From Bacillus sp. EB106-08-02-XG196 (GTDB lineage: Bacteria > Bacillota > Bacilli > Bacillales > Cytobacillaceae), in NCBI RefSeq assembly GCF_013396335.1, contig NZ_JABWSY010000002.1:395048-459047 (forward strand): 64,000 nt of DNA, in the 5' to 3' direction. The translations under genes and the position numbers were made by a program. The notes under the pieces were generated by a model that made no database searches, was not told where the DNA came from, and saw only the letters and a list, made by a program, of their open reading frames with translations. Position 1 is the stretch's first letter, and every line of letters begins with the position of its first letter. This document shows positions 1 through 8,683 of this stretch, in pieces.

Positions 1-195
1 TGGTCCCATTGGTCCTCCCATTCCTGGCTGGCCGAAGCCTGGTCCCATTGGTCCTCCCATTCCTGGCTGGCCGAAGCCTGGTCCCATTGGTCCTCCCATT
101 CCTGGCTGGCCGAAGCCTGGTCCCATTGGTCCTCCCATTCCTGGCTGGCCGAAGCCCTGATCCATTGGTCCTCCCATTCCTGGTTGGCCAAAGTC
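1..195 (-). repeat. 39-bp in-frame tandem repeat in safA (GFGQPGMGGPMGP)
   Basis: Five near-perfect 39-bp units run up to the window edge. Each encodes the 13-residue unit GFGQPGMGGPMGP; the innermost copies are slightly diverged (GPMDQ, APMGQ). Near-identity at DNA level points to recent expansion by slippage or recombination. Confidence 0.9.
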
Positions 196-1599
196 TTGAC
201 CCATTGGCGCCCCCATACCTTGCATACCCTGTGTTTGAGGATCAAACCATCCTTGGCTTGCTGCAGCTGGTGAACCTGTTGGAACGTCAGAACTTTCATC
301 AAATGAAGTCATTTGATCATCTGCTGGGAATTGATCGAACCCTCCCATCGGCATTTGGTCCATTCCTGGCATTTGACCACCCATCGGCATTTGGCCCATC
401 ATTCCTGGCATTTGACCGCCCATCGGCATTTGGCCCATCATTCCTGGCATTTGACCACCCATCGGCATTTGATCCATCATTCCTGGCATTTGACCACCCA
501 TCGGCATTTGACCCATCATTCCTGGCATTTGACCGCCCATCGGCATTTGGCCCATCATTCCTGGCATTTGACCGCCAATTGGCATTTGACTGCCCATTGG
601 GTTTGTCATCGGTAATTGCGGCATAAAGGATGAAGACTCATCCTCATACCCATGTGGCATATATTCTGCACCGGCAACACCTGGCATTGGTCCAGGTTGA
701 TTAGGCAGCATATTAGGCATATGGTGCATTGCCATTCCTTGAACCTGAGGATATGGCATAAATCCTACAGGCGGACAAGGTGGCGGCGGGCACCATTTCG
801 GTGGCGGCGGACAATATCCAGATCCTGGCATTATCGGTGACATTGGTGTACAAAAATCTTGTGGCATTTGCTGCTGTACAGGGAGCTGGTTTGACATTGG
901 TGCTTCTTGTACAGGCATAACTGGCATTTCTTTTGCCGGCTCTTTTATTTCAGGAAGTATGTTTGCTGGTTTTGGAGGTAGAACAGGCTGTTTAACCTCC
1001 ATATTGGTCATATTGTTCAAATAGTAGTTGTTAATATCGATTTCTGGGATGATTTGCAGGGGCATTTTTGGAGTATAGGGTGTTTTTGGTGCTTCCATAA
1101 TTGGTGTTTTAACTGGCGCTTCCTTAATAGGTACTTCTTTAATTGGAATTTCTTTTACAGGTTTTTCTTTAGTTGGTACTGCTTTAATTGGCATTTCCTT
1201 TTTTGGAGCCTCTTTGATTGGCGCAGCTTTAATCGGCATTTCTTTTTTTGGAGCCTCTTTGATTGGCGCTGCTTTAATAGGTGCTTCCTTTATTGGAAAC
1301 TCCTTCTTTGGAGCTGTTTTAATCGGCATTTCTTTTGGTTTCTCTTTGGTAAACGGTTGCCCAGCAATCGGCATTTCTTTCTTGGCGCCTAAGTTGATTG
1401 TGGCCCCCGGCTGTGTTCCCATAGGCGCTTCTTTTTTTATATTTCCACCTGAAGTTGGGACTTTTATTTTCATACCGGGCATAATCATATCAGGGTTGCT
1501 GAGCTGTGAATTCATCTTTTTCAGCTCTTCAAAATTCACGCCGTACTTCTTGGCGATTTTCCAAAGAGTATCCCCTTTCTGTACGATATGGATCTTCAC
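1..1599 (-). CDS. safA: SafA-like spore coat assembly protein (LysM), 3' end outside window
   Basis: Morphogenetic protein that links the SpoVID/peptidoglycan layer to the inner spore coat. The frame is open from a GTG at 1599 to the window edge (533 codons seen, no stop). An AGGAGGG ribosome site at about 1608-1614 supports this start. Residues 1-46 are a LysM domain (VQKGDTLWKIAKKYGV … MPGMKIKVP). A Lys/Pro/Glu-rich stretch follows (about 72-174, degenerate PIKEAPIKAAP units), then a Pro/Met/Tyr-rich region, then two families of exact 13-residue repeats. Position beside nadA matches safA of B. subtilis. CATAGAATA (complement 1630-1638) resembles a sporulation sigma -10 (CATAnnnTA); I found no convincing -35. 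The repeat-rich tail is far more regular than in the B. subtilis protein, so the C-terminal half may have a lineage-specific role. Confidence 0.88.
   Translation of the reverse strand, partial: MKIHIVQKGDTLWKIAKKYGVNFEELKKMNSQLSNPDMIMPGMKIKVPTSGGNIKKEAPMGTQPGATINLGAKKEMPIAGQPFTKEKPKEMPIKTAPKKEFPIKEAPIKAAPIKEAPKKEMPIKAAPIKEAPKKEMPIKAVPTKEKPVKEIPIKEVPIKEAPVKTPIMEAPKTPYTPKMPLQIIPEIDINNYYLNNMTNMEVKQPVLPPKPANILPEIKEPAKEMPVMPVQEAPMSNQLPVQQQMPQDFCTPMSPIMPGSGYCPPPPKWCPPPPCPPVGFMPYPQVQGMAMHHMPNMLPNQPGPMPGVAGAEYMPHGYEDESSSFMPQLPMTNPMGSQMPIGGQMPGMMGQMPMGGQMPGMMGQMPMGGQMPGMMDQMPMGGQMPGMMGQMPMGGQMPGMMGQMPMGGQMPGMDQMPMGGFDQFPADDQMTSFDESSDVPTGSPAAASQGWFDPQTQGMQGMGAPMGQDFGQPGMGGPMDQGFGQPGMGGPMGPGFGQPGMGGPMGPGFGQPGMGGPMGPGFGQPGMGGPMGP
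341..600 (-). repeat. 39-bp in-frame tandem repeat in safA (GGQMPGMMGQMPM)
   Basis: About six 39-bp units encode Met-rich 13-mers (GGQMPGMMGQMPM); one copy is shorter and others have single changes (MMD for MMG). The unit length equals that of the GFGQPGMGGPMGP array, though the sequence differs. Confidence 0.88.
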
Positions 1600-1713
1600 T
1601 CTGATTTCCCTCCTATGCATAAGTCCATATATTCTATGTGATGATAGGCAAAGTGCTAACATTCTTCAGAAAAACTTATGCTTTTTTTCGGTAAAATATG
1701 AATCAACCCCTCG

Positions 1714-1754
1714 AAAATAAAAAAATAGATGCAATTTGTGAAAATTGCATCTAT
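1714..1754 (-). terminator. Rho-independent terminator of nadBCA
   Basis: A perfect 13-bp stem (1725-1737 with 1742-1754) has a 4-nt loop. On the minus strand it is followed by a T-rich run (complement of 1714-1724). It lies just after the nadA stop and upstream of safA. Confidence 0.85.
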
Positions 1755-1761
1755 CTTATCA

Positions 1762-2859
1762 TTATGCGTTTTGTAACATACGTTCAAGCGCTAATTTCGC
1801 ATTTTCCGCTATTTCAGGACTAACCTTAATAATATTATTTGTATCTTCCAGTGTATCTAAGCTCCACACTAAATGCGGAAGATCAATTCGATTCATTGTC
1901 AAACAAGGACACATTGCCGGATTTAGGGACATGATTTTTTTATCAGGGTGATTTTTTATTAGTCGATTGACGAGATTCATCTCGGTCCCAATTGCCCACT
2001 CAGAACCTGGCTCAGCCTTTTCAATCGCATTAATAATATAACTCGTTGAACCAGCCATGTCCGATAGTTCCACAACTTCGCGGCGGCACTCTGGATGCAC
2101 AATGATTTTCATATTAGGATATTGACTGCGTGTATCATGTACATTCTGAACCGTAAAATTCTCATGAACAGAACAGTGGCCTTTCCAAAGGATGACTTTT
2201 ATTTTTAAAGGATCGCCTTCGTATTCAAGTGCATGAGTGATTGGATTCCATACGGCCATTTCATCTAAACCAATACCTAAATCAGCAGCCGTATTACGAC
2301 CTAAGTGCTGATCAGGTAAAAATAAAATCCGTTCTTTTTGGGTGAACGCCCACTTTACCATTGTCTCTGCATTAGAAGAGGTTACGCTGGCACCGCCATG
2401 AGCACCAACAAATGATTTAATCGCTGCTGTAGAATTAACATAAGTTAATGGAAGAATTGTGTCACCAAAGATTCCCTGCAGGATTTCCCATGCTTTTTCA
2501 GTCTGATCTAGGTCTGCCATGTCTGCCATGGAGCAGCCTGCCCGCATATCTGGGAGAATAACCTTTTGGTTCTCATCGGTTAGAATATCTGCCGTTTCCG
2601 CCATAAAATGGACACCGCAGAAAACAATAAATTCAGCGTCTTTATTTTCAGCAGATAATTGAGCAAGCTTTAAAGAATCACCTGTTGCATCAGCAAACTG
2701 GACTACTTCATCTTTTTGATAATGATGCCCTGGAATAAAAAGTTTTGAACCTAATTTATTTTTCACTTCAATTACTCTAGCTTCTAACTCTTCCCTCGAC
2801 ATTTGTTTGTATTTTTCAGGAATCATCTTATTTTTTTGCATCGTCGCTAAAAAACTCAT
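1762..2859 (-). CDS. nadA: Quinolinate synthase NadA
   Basis: Condenses iminoaspartate with dihydroxyacetone phosphate to quinolinate, the second step of de novo NAD synthesis, using a [4Fe-4S] cluster. The protein is about 365 aa, family-typical for Bacillus. The three cluster cysteines are visible in RAGCSMADM (C109), VHPECRREV (about 229) and [10 protein letters not shown] (about 318). The start is placed at ATG 2859, preceded by GGGGAGGAATAAAG; an upstream in-frame ATG (2883) lies inside nadC and has no ribosome site. It is the last gene of nadB-nadC-nadA, two bases after nadC, and is followed by a strong terminator. The adjacent NifS probably supplies sulfur for its cluster, as established in B. 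subtilis. Confidence 0.96.
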   Translation of the reverse strand: MSFLATMQKNKMIPEKYKQMSREELEARVIEVKNKLGSKLFIPGHHYQKDEVVQFADATGDSLKLAQLSAENKDAEFIVFCGVHFMAETADILTDENQKVILPDMRAGCSMADMADLDQTEKAWEILQGIFGDTILPLTYVNSTAAIKSFVGAHGGASVTSSNAETMVKWAFTQKERILFLPDQHLGRNTAADLGIGLDEMAVWNPITHALEYEGDPLKIKVILWKGHCSVHENFTVQNVHDTRSQYPNMKIIVHPECRREVVELSDMAGSTSYIINAIEKAEPGSEWAIGTEMNLVNRLIKNHPDKKIMSLNPAMCPCLTMNRIDLPHLVWSLDTLEDTNNIIKVSPEIAENAKLALERMLQNA

Positions 2860-2861
2860 CT

Positions 2862-3710
2862 TTATTCCTCCCCTTTGCTCCATAGGACTTTGACGCTAAT
2901 ATCAAGCGCTTTATAAGAATGTGTTAAGAAACCGAGTGAAATATAGTCAACACCTGTATCTCGATAACCAGCTAAATTGGACAATTGAATACCGCCTGAA
3001 GCTTCGGTAATGAATCCTGCTGGTACTAATTTAATTAGTTCTTTAATTTCTTCCGGTGTCCGGTTATCAAACATAATGACATCAGCACCAGCGCTTACAG
3101 CTTCCTTAACCTGTGCTTCTGTTTCAACTTCGACCTCCACCTTCACCATATGACCGGCCTTTGCTCGAACACTTTCTACTGCATGTGAAATGGATCCAGC
3201 AAAAGAAATATGATTATCTTTAATCATAATTCCATCGTATAAGCCGAAACGATGGTTAAAGCCTCCTCCGGTGGTAACAGCAAACTTTTCAAGCATTCTT
3301 AAGCCGGGTGTCGTTTTACGGGTATCGCAAATTTTTGTATGACCGCTATCTAGAGTATCAACCGCTTTTCTAGTAAGGGTCGCAATCCCACTCATTCTTT
3401 GGATTAAGTTAAGAACCACTCTTTCCCCTTTTAGCAGATCAGATATTTTCCCAGAGGCTGTTGCCAGCTTCTGCCCATATTCAATGGCTTGACCATCCTT
3501 CACCAAAACCTGCGTTTCAATATCCTGATTTAAAAGCTTAAAACCCGTTTTTATAATCTCTTCTCCGCAGAAAATTCCATTATCCTTTGAGAGAAAAACG
3601 ATTTCCCCTTTTGTATCATGTGGAAAAATTAAATCAGATGTAATATCCTGTTCCCCAATATCTTCTATAAAAAATTGCTCAAGTTGCGAGCGCAGTTTCA
3701 ATGTGTTCAT
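2862..3710 (-). CDS. nadC: Nicotinate-nucleotide pyrophosphorylase (quinolinate phosphoribosyltransferase)
   Basis: Converts quinolinate and PRPP to nicotinate mononucleotide, CO2 and PPi. The 282-aa length is typical. Substrate-binding motifs are present: [43 protein letters not shown] and [10 protein letters not shown]. The ATG at 3710 is preceded by GGAGAG. Its first 32 bases overlap the 3' end of nadB in another frame, so translation is probably coupled to nadB. Confidence 0.95.
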   Translation of the reverse strand: MNTLKLRSQLEQFFIEDIGEQDITSDLIFPHDTKGEIVFLSKDNGIFCGEEIIKTGFKLLNQDIETQVLVKDGQAIEYGQKLATASGKISDLLKGERVVLNLIQRMSGIATLTRKAVDTLDSGHTKICDTRKTTPGLRMLEKFAVTTGGGFNHRFGLYDGIMIKDNHISFAGSISHAVESVRAKAGHMVKVEVEVETEAQVKEAVSAGADVIMFDNRTPEEIKELIKLVPAGFITEASGGIQLSNLAGYRDTGVDYISLGFLTHSYKALDISVKVLWSKGEE

Positions 3711-5256
3711 GGTTTCTCTCCATTTCCTGGCTATTTTTATGAATAATGGTTTTATTTAACCAATGTAGATTATCTTCCGCTGGGTAATCACTTCGATAAT
3801 GACCGCCGCGGCTTTCTGTTCGCTTCAAAGCAGATTCAGTAATTAAAGTCGCGGTAATCAGCATGAAAATCTTCGTCATCTCTTCAAAAGAATAGGCGTC
3901 AAGATTATCGATTTGGTGGATATTAATACGATTTATCCAAGCTTTTTGTTTTTGAAGATTAACAGCATCCCGGACAATTCCAACCCGCTCCATCATACAA
4001 TCCCTTATTTGTTGTATGTCTGGTAAGATTACTTTTTCTTGTGAAATATAAGGAGCATTTAGCACTTTCCCCTGGATTTTTTTTAATGCTGACTCATTTA
4101 ACCATTTGGAAAGCTCTTCTCCCATATATAAACCTTCTAATAAAGAATTACTTGCCAGTCGGTTAGCACCGTGCAAACCTGTGCAGGCAGCCTCGCCAAT
4201 CGCATATAGTCCATTAATTGAAGTTCGTCCGACTAAATCTGTTTTAACTCCACCCATTAAAAAATGACTTCCGGGAGCTACTGGAATTCTTCCCTCTGAT
4301 AACTGAAGTCCATTTTCCTCGCAAATGGAGGTAATCGAAGGAAAACGATCCTTAAAGTTTTCTATATTACTAATATCTAAATATACATTGTTGCCATTTT
4401 TAAGATATTCATATATTTTCTGTGAAACAATATGCCTTGGCGCAAGATCCTTGAGAGGATGTACCCCTTCCATGATTGGCGTGCCGTCATCGGTAACAAG
4501 GATGGCACCCTCTCCGCGAACCGCTTCCGAAATCAACCCTTTTGTTTCACCATTTAGGTATAGAAGTGTTGGATGGAATTGAATAAACTCCATATCAACA
4601 ATCTCAGCTCCTGCTCGATAAGCCATTGCGATTCCATCGCCGTTGACTGTTGCGGCATTTGAAGTATAGGTAAACAATTGTCCACAACCGCCAGTTGCTA
4701 GAATAGTATTAGTACTGTAGTAGTGCTTAATTGTTCCATCCTGTTCCTTCGCTTTGACACCAATACAGCGTTTCTTGGAATCCAGCAATAATTCATAAAC
4801 AAATACGTTTTCATCAATGGTGACATTTTCTTTCAGCGTGCTGATAAGAAACTCAACCACGTTTTTACCTGTCGCGTCACCGCCGCCATGAACAATTCGC
4901 TTTTCGCTATGTGCCCCTTCCATTCCTAAAAGCAATTCACCGTTTTGATTTTTATCAAAAACAGATCCTTGTTCAGAAATGAACTTAATTAGCTCAGGTG
5001 CAGCATGAATGATTTGCTCGACTGCTTCTTGATTATTATGATAGCTTCCTGCTTCAAGCGTATCTGCAATATGTTTAGCAGGGTGATCATGCTCGCCAAT
5101 TGCAGCTGCAATACCGCCTTGGGCCAGATAAGAATTGGCTGTTCTTACTTTTCCCTTTGTGAGTATCCTCACATTTAAATCCTTATTTAAAAGCGAGGCT
5201 AACTGCAGTGCAGCTATCCCACTTCCTAAAATTAACACATCATTATTTGTCATCAT
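3679..5256 (-). CDS. nadB: L-aspartate oxidase NadB
   Basis: FAD enzyme that oxidises L-aspartate to iminoaspartate, the first step of the NAD pathway. It has 525 aa, with the FAD dinucleotide fold at the N-terminus (LILGSGIAALQLA), the flavin-contact motif SYLAQGGIAAA, HGGGDATGKNVV, and the C-terminal signature IGEAACTGLHGANRLASNS. The start is ambiguous by one codon: two consecutive ATGs (5256, 5253) follow AGGAGGCAAT, and the second has the better 7-nt spacing. It is the first gene of the operon, divergent from nifS, with a candidate NadR operator in between. Confidence 0.95.
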   Translation of the reverse strand: MMTNNDVLILGSGIAALQLASLLNKDLNVRILTKGKVRTANSYLAQGGIAAAIGEHDHPAKHIADTLEAGSYHNNQEAVEQIIHAAPELIKFISEQGSVFDKNQNGELLLGMEGAHSEKRIVHGGGDATGKNVVEFLISTLKENVTIDENVFVYELLLDSKKRCIGVKAKEQDGTIKHYYSTNTILATGGCGQLFTYTSNAATVNGDGIAMAYRAGAEIVDMEFIQFHPTLLYLNGETKGLISEAVRGEGAILVTDDGTPIMEGVHPLKDLAPRHIVSQKIYEYLKNGNNVYLDISNIENFKDRFPSITSICEENGLQLSEGRIPVAPGSHFLMGGVKTDLVGRTSINGLYAIGEAACTGLHGANRLASNSLLEGLYMGEELSKWLNESALKKIQGKVLNAPYISQEKVILPDIQQIRDCMMERVGIVRDAVNLQKQKAWINRINIHQIDNLDAYSFEEMTKIFMLITATLITESALKRTESRGGHYRSDYPAEDNLHWLNKTIIHKNSQEMERNHEHIETALAT

Positions 5257-5277
5257 ATTGCCTCCTGGATTAACAGG

Positions 5278-5287
5278 TGTCTTGACA
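5278..5287. promoter_or_regulatory. Candidate NadR (NiaR) operator in the nadB–nifS divergent promoter
   Basis: TGTCTTGACA is an inverted repeat (TGTC-TT-GACA) between the divergent nadB and nifS genes. Its right half also supplies a TTGACA -35 for nifS (5282-5287), with a weak -10-like TAAACT 18 bp on. A NadR gene is encoded nearby, and NadR/YrxA of B. subtilis represses exactly these two transcripts. The operator assignment is inference. Confidence 0.6.
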
Positions 5288-5333
5288 TCTATATTTACAT
5301 AGATTTAAACTAAATACAAGAAATTTTTTATTT

Positions 5334-5455
5334 GAAAAGCGGAAGCGCCTTGCTCAGGGGCGACAGGCATAAGACGAGCCGGCGAGAAGGTTGTTCTTTA
5401 ACCTTCTTGACGGATTGGCTTATGACCCCGAGCCCCTAGGCGCTGGAGCTAGACA
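5334..5455. repeat. Intergenic long-hairpin repeat element, full copy
   Basis: About 122 bp forming one long interrupted palindrome. The outer arms are AAGCGCC/GGCGCT, then CTCAGGGGC/GCCCCTAG and GGCATAAG/CTTATGACC, with a central AGAAGGTT/AACCTTCT stem. The ends GAAAAGCGGAAGCGCC and GGCGCTGGAGCTAGACA recur at 8615-8661, and the left end recurs at 63969-64000. It has no coding capacity and looks like a dispersed, non-autonomous Bacillaceae intergenic repeat. Confidence 0.8.
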
Positions 5456-5494
5456 GCTATCTAATGTTCAAAAATACTAATATTGGAGATTACT

Positions 5495-6625
5495 ATGATA
5501 TATTTTGATTTTGCTGCTACCACTCCGTTAGATCCTGAAGCTGCAGAGGTGTTTGTACAGGCTTCAACTGAGTATTTTGGGAATTCCAGCTCCCTCCATG
5601 ATATCGGAGGACAGTCACAGGACTTACTAGAGAATTGCCGTGAAGAGCTGGCAAATCTTTTAGGAATTAATAAAAAGGGGCTGTACTTTACAAGTGGTGG
5701 ATCTGAGGGGAATTTTCTAGCCATTGAGGCCTTATTATCTGCGCCTAAAAAACCTGGAAAGCACATTATTGCTGGGTTGGCTGAGCACTCTTCTATCCAT
5801 GGAGTTCTCAACAGGTTAGATGGCTACAGTATTACCTACTTACCCCTAAATTCTTCAGGTCTCATTGATGTAGCAGAATTGGAGCGTAACATTACTCCGG
5901 AAACCGTATTGGTGGCCCTCCAGCATGTTAATTCGGAGATTGGGACCATTCAGCCAATTGAAGAAATAGCGCGAATTTGCCGGGAGCATGACATCTATTT
6001 TCACAGCGATTTTGTTCAATCTTTTGGAAAAATTGATGTGCGAAGTCTTATCCAGCTTGTTAGCAGTTTTTCATTCTCTGGTCATAAAATTTATGGTCCA
6101 AAAGGGGTTGGCGGTGTTTATATAGACCCAGCTATTTCCTGGAGACCATTTTTTCCGGGCGGTTCACATGAAAAAGGATTTAGACCAGGAACTGTTAATG
6201 TCCCTGCGATTGCAGCAATGACAGCTGCTGCTCAAAAGATACATGGGAATATGGAGCAAAATTACGATAAATTTTTAGAGTTTCGTGCAGCTTTTATGGA
6301 GTCGCTTAATCCTATTAAGGAATTTGTCCATATTCATCAGGCGGAGTCTGTGTCACAATTACCTTCAATAATTGGTTTAAGGATTTCTAGGATTGAAGGA
6401 CAATGGATGATGTTAGAATGTAATCGGAATGGGTTCGCAATTTCAACAGGAAGTGCTTGTCAAATTGGCATGCAATCCCCAGCAAAGGTGACACAAGCCT
6501 TAGGATTAACCCCAAAAGAGGCCAAGGAATTTATTCGAATATCGTTTGGAAATTCAACCAAGAGGGAAGATGTCGTAAAGCTTGGGGAAACTATTGTAGA
6601 TATCATAAAAAATTTTAAACTATAG
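5495..6625 (+). CDS. nifS: NifS-type cysteine desulfurase
   Basis: PLP enzyme that mobilises sulfur from cysteine as a persulfide; in this position it serves NadA cluster assembly. It has about 376 aa. The PLP lysine lies in FSGHKIYGPKG, a PLP-contact histidine in LAEHSSIHGV, and the active-site cysteine in STGSACQIGMQ. The start is ATG 5495, preceded by TTGGAG with 6-nt spacing; an in-frame TTG at 5483 is part of the ribosome site itself. It is divergent from nadB and is followed by nadR 42 bp downstream, probably in one transcript. Confidence 0.93.
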   Translation: MIYFDFAATTPLDPEAAEVFVQASTEYFGNSSSLHDIGGQSQDLLENCREELANLLGINKKGLYFTSGGSEGNFLAIEALLSAPKKPGKHIIAGLAEHSSIHGVLNRLDGYSITYLPLNSSGLIDVAELERNITPETVLVALQHVNSEIGTIQPIEEIARICREHDIYFHSDFVQSFGKIDVRSLIQLVSSFSFSGHKIYGPKGVGGVYIDPAISWRPFFPGGSHEKGFRPGTVNVPAIAAMTAAAQKIHGNMEQNYDKFLEFRAAFMESLNPIKEFVHIHQAESVSQLPSIIGLRISRIEGQWMMLECNRNGFAISTGSACQIGMQSPAKVTQALGLTPKEAKEFIRISFGNSTKREDVVKLGETIVDIIKNFKL

Positions 6626-6667
6626 AATTTATGCTAGAATATGGAGTAGGATTACGAGGAGGTTTTT

Positions 6668-7207
6668 ATGGCTGAGCAAAAGAAGATATTAGGCGATGAA
6701 AGGAGAGCTTTCATTTTAGAGTCGCTTAAAGATAGTCCAGTGCCGCTTACTGGAAGTGAGTTAGCAACACGGACAAATGTGAGCAGACAGGTAATTGTCG
6801 GGGATATAACGCTCCTGAAAGCAAAAGATGAGCCGATCATCGCAACAAGCCAAGGCTATTTGTATTTTAAACAAAACACAGGCGACCCATTATTTGAACG
6901 GACCATCGCCTGCAGGCACATACCAGATGACACGGAAAAAGAGTTAAATTTACTCGTCGATCATGGTGTATTGGTAAAGGATGTAAAAGTTGAACATGCG
7001 GTATACGGGGATTTAACGGCGTCTATTATGGTATCTAATCGCCAAGAGGTCAAACAATTTTTGGAAAATATCCAAACGACGAGGGCATCGTTATTATCGG
7101 AGCTAACAGGGGGCATTCATCTCCATACAATCGCAGCATCCAATGTCCAAACCTTAGACAAAGCCGAAACCGCTTTGAAGGAAGCTGGCTTTTTAATTGA
7201 ATACTAA
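6668..7207 (+). CDS. nadR: Niacin-responsive transcriptional repressor NadR (YrxA/NiaR)
   Basis: Represses NAD synthesis genes when nicotinate is available. The 179-aa protein has an N-terminal winged helix-turn-helix (about 12-70; LTGSELATRTNVSRQVIVGDI). A C-terminal 3H ligand-binding domain follows, whose histidines are visible in ACRHIP, VDHGVL, VEHAVYGD and GGIHLHTIA. An AGGAGG ribosome site precedes the ATG. It is co-directional with nifS; the inverted repeat upstream of nifS is its likely target, giving autorepression. Confidence 0.92.
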   Translation: MAEQKKILGDERRAFILESLKDSPVPLTGSELATRTNVSRQVIVGDITLLKAKDEPIIATSQGYLYFKQNTGDPLFERTIACRHIPDDTEKELNLLVDHGVLVKDVKVEHAVYGDLTASIMVSNRQEVKQFLENIQTTRASLLSELTGGIHLHTIAASNVQTLDKAETALKEAGFLIEY

Positions 7208-7212
7208 ATACG

Positions 7213-7242
7213 AAAAAGTACCGAGCATATGCCCGGTACTTT
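7213..7242. terminator. Bidirectional terminator between nadR and pheA
   Basis: AAAGTACCG/CGGTACTTT stem with a 10-nt loop between two convergent genes. It has A-rich sequence on the left and T-rich on the right, and touches the pheA stop codon. Confidence 0.75.
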
Positions 7243-8095
7243 AGTTTAATTCCACCACTTTTGATGGGTAACTTCCCAATAATGTAACTCCACAGCCTAG
7301 TGCTTCGAGCTCGGCCATTGCGCCTGGTATCAATACCTCGTCCAGCTTCATTTCCAAATCAATAATGAAAAAATAATTACCTATTCCAGTTTTCATCGGT
7401 CTTGATTCAATCTTAGACAGGTTTATTTTTCGCCAAGCAAAGGCTGAAAGGACCATATGCAGTGTTCCAGCTTTATCGGTTGGAAGTGTGACCATCAGGG
7501 TTGTTTTATAATGGGAGGAGCCGCTAAGTTCCTCAAAATCCAGCCCTTTTTCTGATAAAACGAAAAAGCGAGTATGGTTATGATCAAAGTCATGAATATT
7601 ACGTTGAACAATCGACAATCCATATTCTTCTGCTGCCAATTCATTGGCAATGGCTGCAATTCGCAATTCAGGGTGGTCCATCACCATTTTCGCTGCAGCA
7701 GCCGTGGAACTGATATTCTCATAAGGAATCCCGTGAAACTGAGTATGTAAGAATTTATGACATTGGGCAATCGCATGAGAGTGACTATACACCTTCTGAA
7801 CATTCTGCCAATTTTCCCGATTATCAGGGTGAACCATTAAATGCTGCTTAATCGGAATGGTAATTTCTCCGACAATCGGCAATTGAACCACATGGGTTAA
7901 GTAATCTATTGTTATATTTACTGTTCCTTCAAGGGTATTCTCAATGGGAACAACCGCTAGGTCTACTTTTTCACTGACAACGGCATCCATGGATTCTGGA
8001 ATCGTTCGGTACGGTTCAAGTTCAACTCCACGAAAAACCTTTTTCACCGCTAATTCAGTGAAGGTTGCCTTTGGTCCTAAAAAACCAACTTTCAT
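7241..8095 (-). CDS. pheA: Prephenate dehydratase
   Basis: Converts prephenate to phenylpyruvate in phenylalanine synthesis. It has about 284 aa: a type 2 periplasmic-binding-like catalytic domain (1-180) with the catalytic TRFFVLS motif, then an ACT domain (about 195-275) with the phenylalanine-binding ESRPMKTG motif, implying feedback inhibition. The ATG at 8095 is favoured; a GTG four codons earlier overlaps the purine-rich ribosome site. It lies 45 bp downstream of pheB. Confidence 0.95.
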   Translation of the reverse strand: MKVGFLGPKATFTELAVKKVFRGVELEPYRTIPESMDAVVSEKVDLAVVPIENTLEGTVNITIDYLTHVVQLPIVGEITIPIKQHLMVHPDNRENWQNVQKVYSHSHAIAQCHKFLHTQFHGIPYENISSTAAAAKMVMDHPELRIAAIANELAAEEYGLSIVQRNIHDFDHNHTRFFVLSEKGLDFEELSGSSHYKTTLMVTLPTDKAGTLHMVLSAFAWRKINLSKIESRPMKTGIGNYFFIIDLEMKLDEVLIPGAMAELEALGCGVTLLGSYPSKVVELN

Positions 8096-8140
8096 GATTT
8101 CTCTCACTCCCTAACAAAAAAATCTCTCTGCTGCTATTCT

Positions 8141-8596
8141 TTATGCGCCTGTTCCAAGCACTTCTACTTTTTCTACAAATTCCAGCTTGCGTAATTCCGA
8201 AAGCAGATCATCTATATCTGTTGAAATCTCGGTGGTATTTAGCGAAAGTGTAACATTTGCTCTTCCCTGCAGCGGTATAGTTTGATGTATCGTCAATACA
8301 TTGCAGCCAGAGGAAGCAACTACACCTAGCAGCTTAGACAATGTTCCTGAACGATCTTCGAGATGGAAAAAGAGTGTAACTAAGCGTTCCTTTACCACTG
8401 TTGAAAAAGGAAATACAGTATCCCTGTATTTATAATAGGCACTTCTGCTTAAGTCTACTTGTTGTACAGCATCCCAAATAGATTCAGCCTTACCTCTTTC
8501 TAGCATTTCTTTTACATCAAGTGTTTTCTTCATGGCTTCAGGCAAGACATCTTCTCTTATTAAATAAAATTTCTTATCGAATTTTTCATTTTTCAT
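8141..8596 (-). CDS. pheB: ACT domain protein PheB
   Basis: A 151-aa protein of the UPF0735/PheB family. An N-terminal segment of about 65 residues has basic and hydrophobic stretches ([18 protein letters not shown]). A C-terminal ACT domain (about 73-148) follows ([20 protein letters not shown]). Amino-acid sensing is expected from the ACT fold, but the molecular role is not established. The start is ATG 8596 after AGGTGGGG. Its place before pheA and after obg matches B. subtilis. Confidence 0.9.
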   Translation of the reverse strand: MKNEKFDKKFYLIREDVLPEAMKKTLDVKEMLERGKAESIWDAVQQVDLSRSAYYKYRDTVFPFSTVVKERLVTLFFHLEDRSGTLSKLLGVVASSGCNVLTIHQTIPLQGRANVTLSLNTTEISTDIDDLLSELRKLEFVEKVEVLGTGA

Positions 8597-8614
8597 CTCT
8601 ATCCCCACCTGATC

Positions 8615-8661
8615 GAAAAGCGTAAGCGCCCATTTGAACGTATCTGGGCGCTTCAGCTAGA
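8615..8661. repeat. Short derivative of the intergenic hairpin element
   Basis: It keeps the two ends of the 5334-5455 element (GAAAAGCGTAAGCGCC and GGGCGCTTCAGCTAGA) but has lost the internal arms. What remains is a perfect 9-bp stem AAGCGCCCA/TGGGCGCTT with a 12-nt loop. It lies between obg and pheB, where the hairpin may weaken read-through. Confidence 0.75.
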
Positions 8662-8683
8662 ATCCCCAAATTCCTCTTATTTC

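Noticed and set aside
1-600. CRISPR-like tandem repeats
   Set aside because: The 39-bp units are contiguous with no unique spacers, and are in frame within safA.
9-840. Several plus-strand open frames (205, 100 and 62 codons) with repeated PSAFGPSFLAFD-type sequence
   Set aside because: They are antisense shadows of the safA repeats. The minus-strand frame has a LysM domain and a ribosome site and explains the whole region.
2860-2883. Upstream start for nadA
   Set aside because: The ATG at 2883 lies inside nadC without a ribosome site, while 2859 has GGGGAGGAATAAAG upstream.
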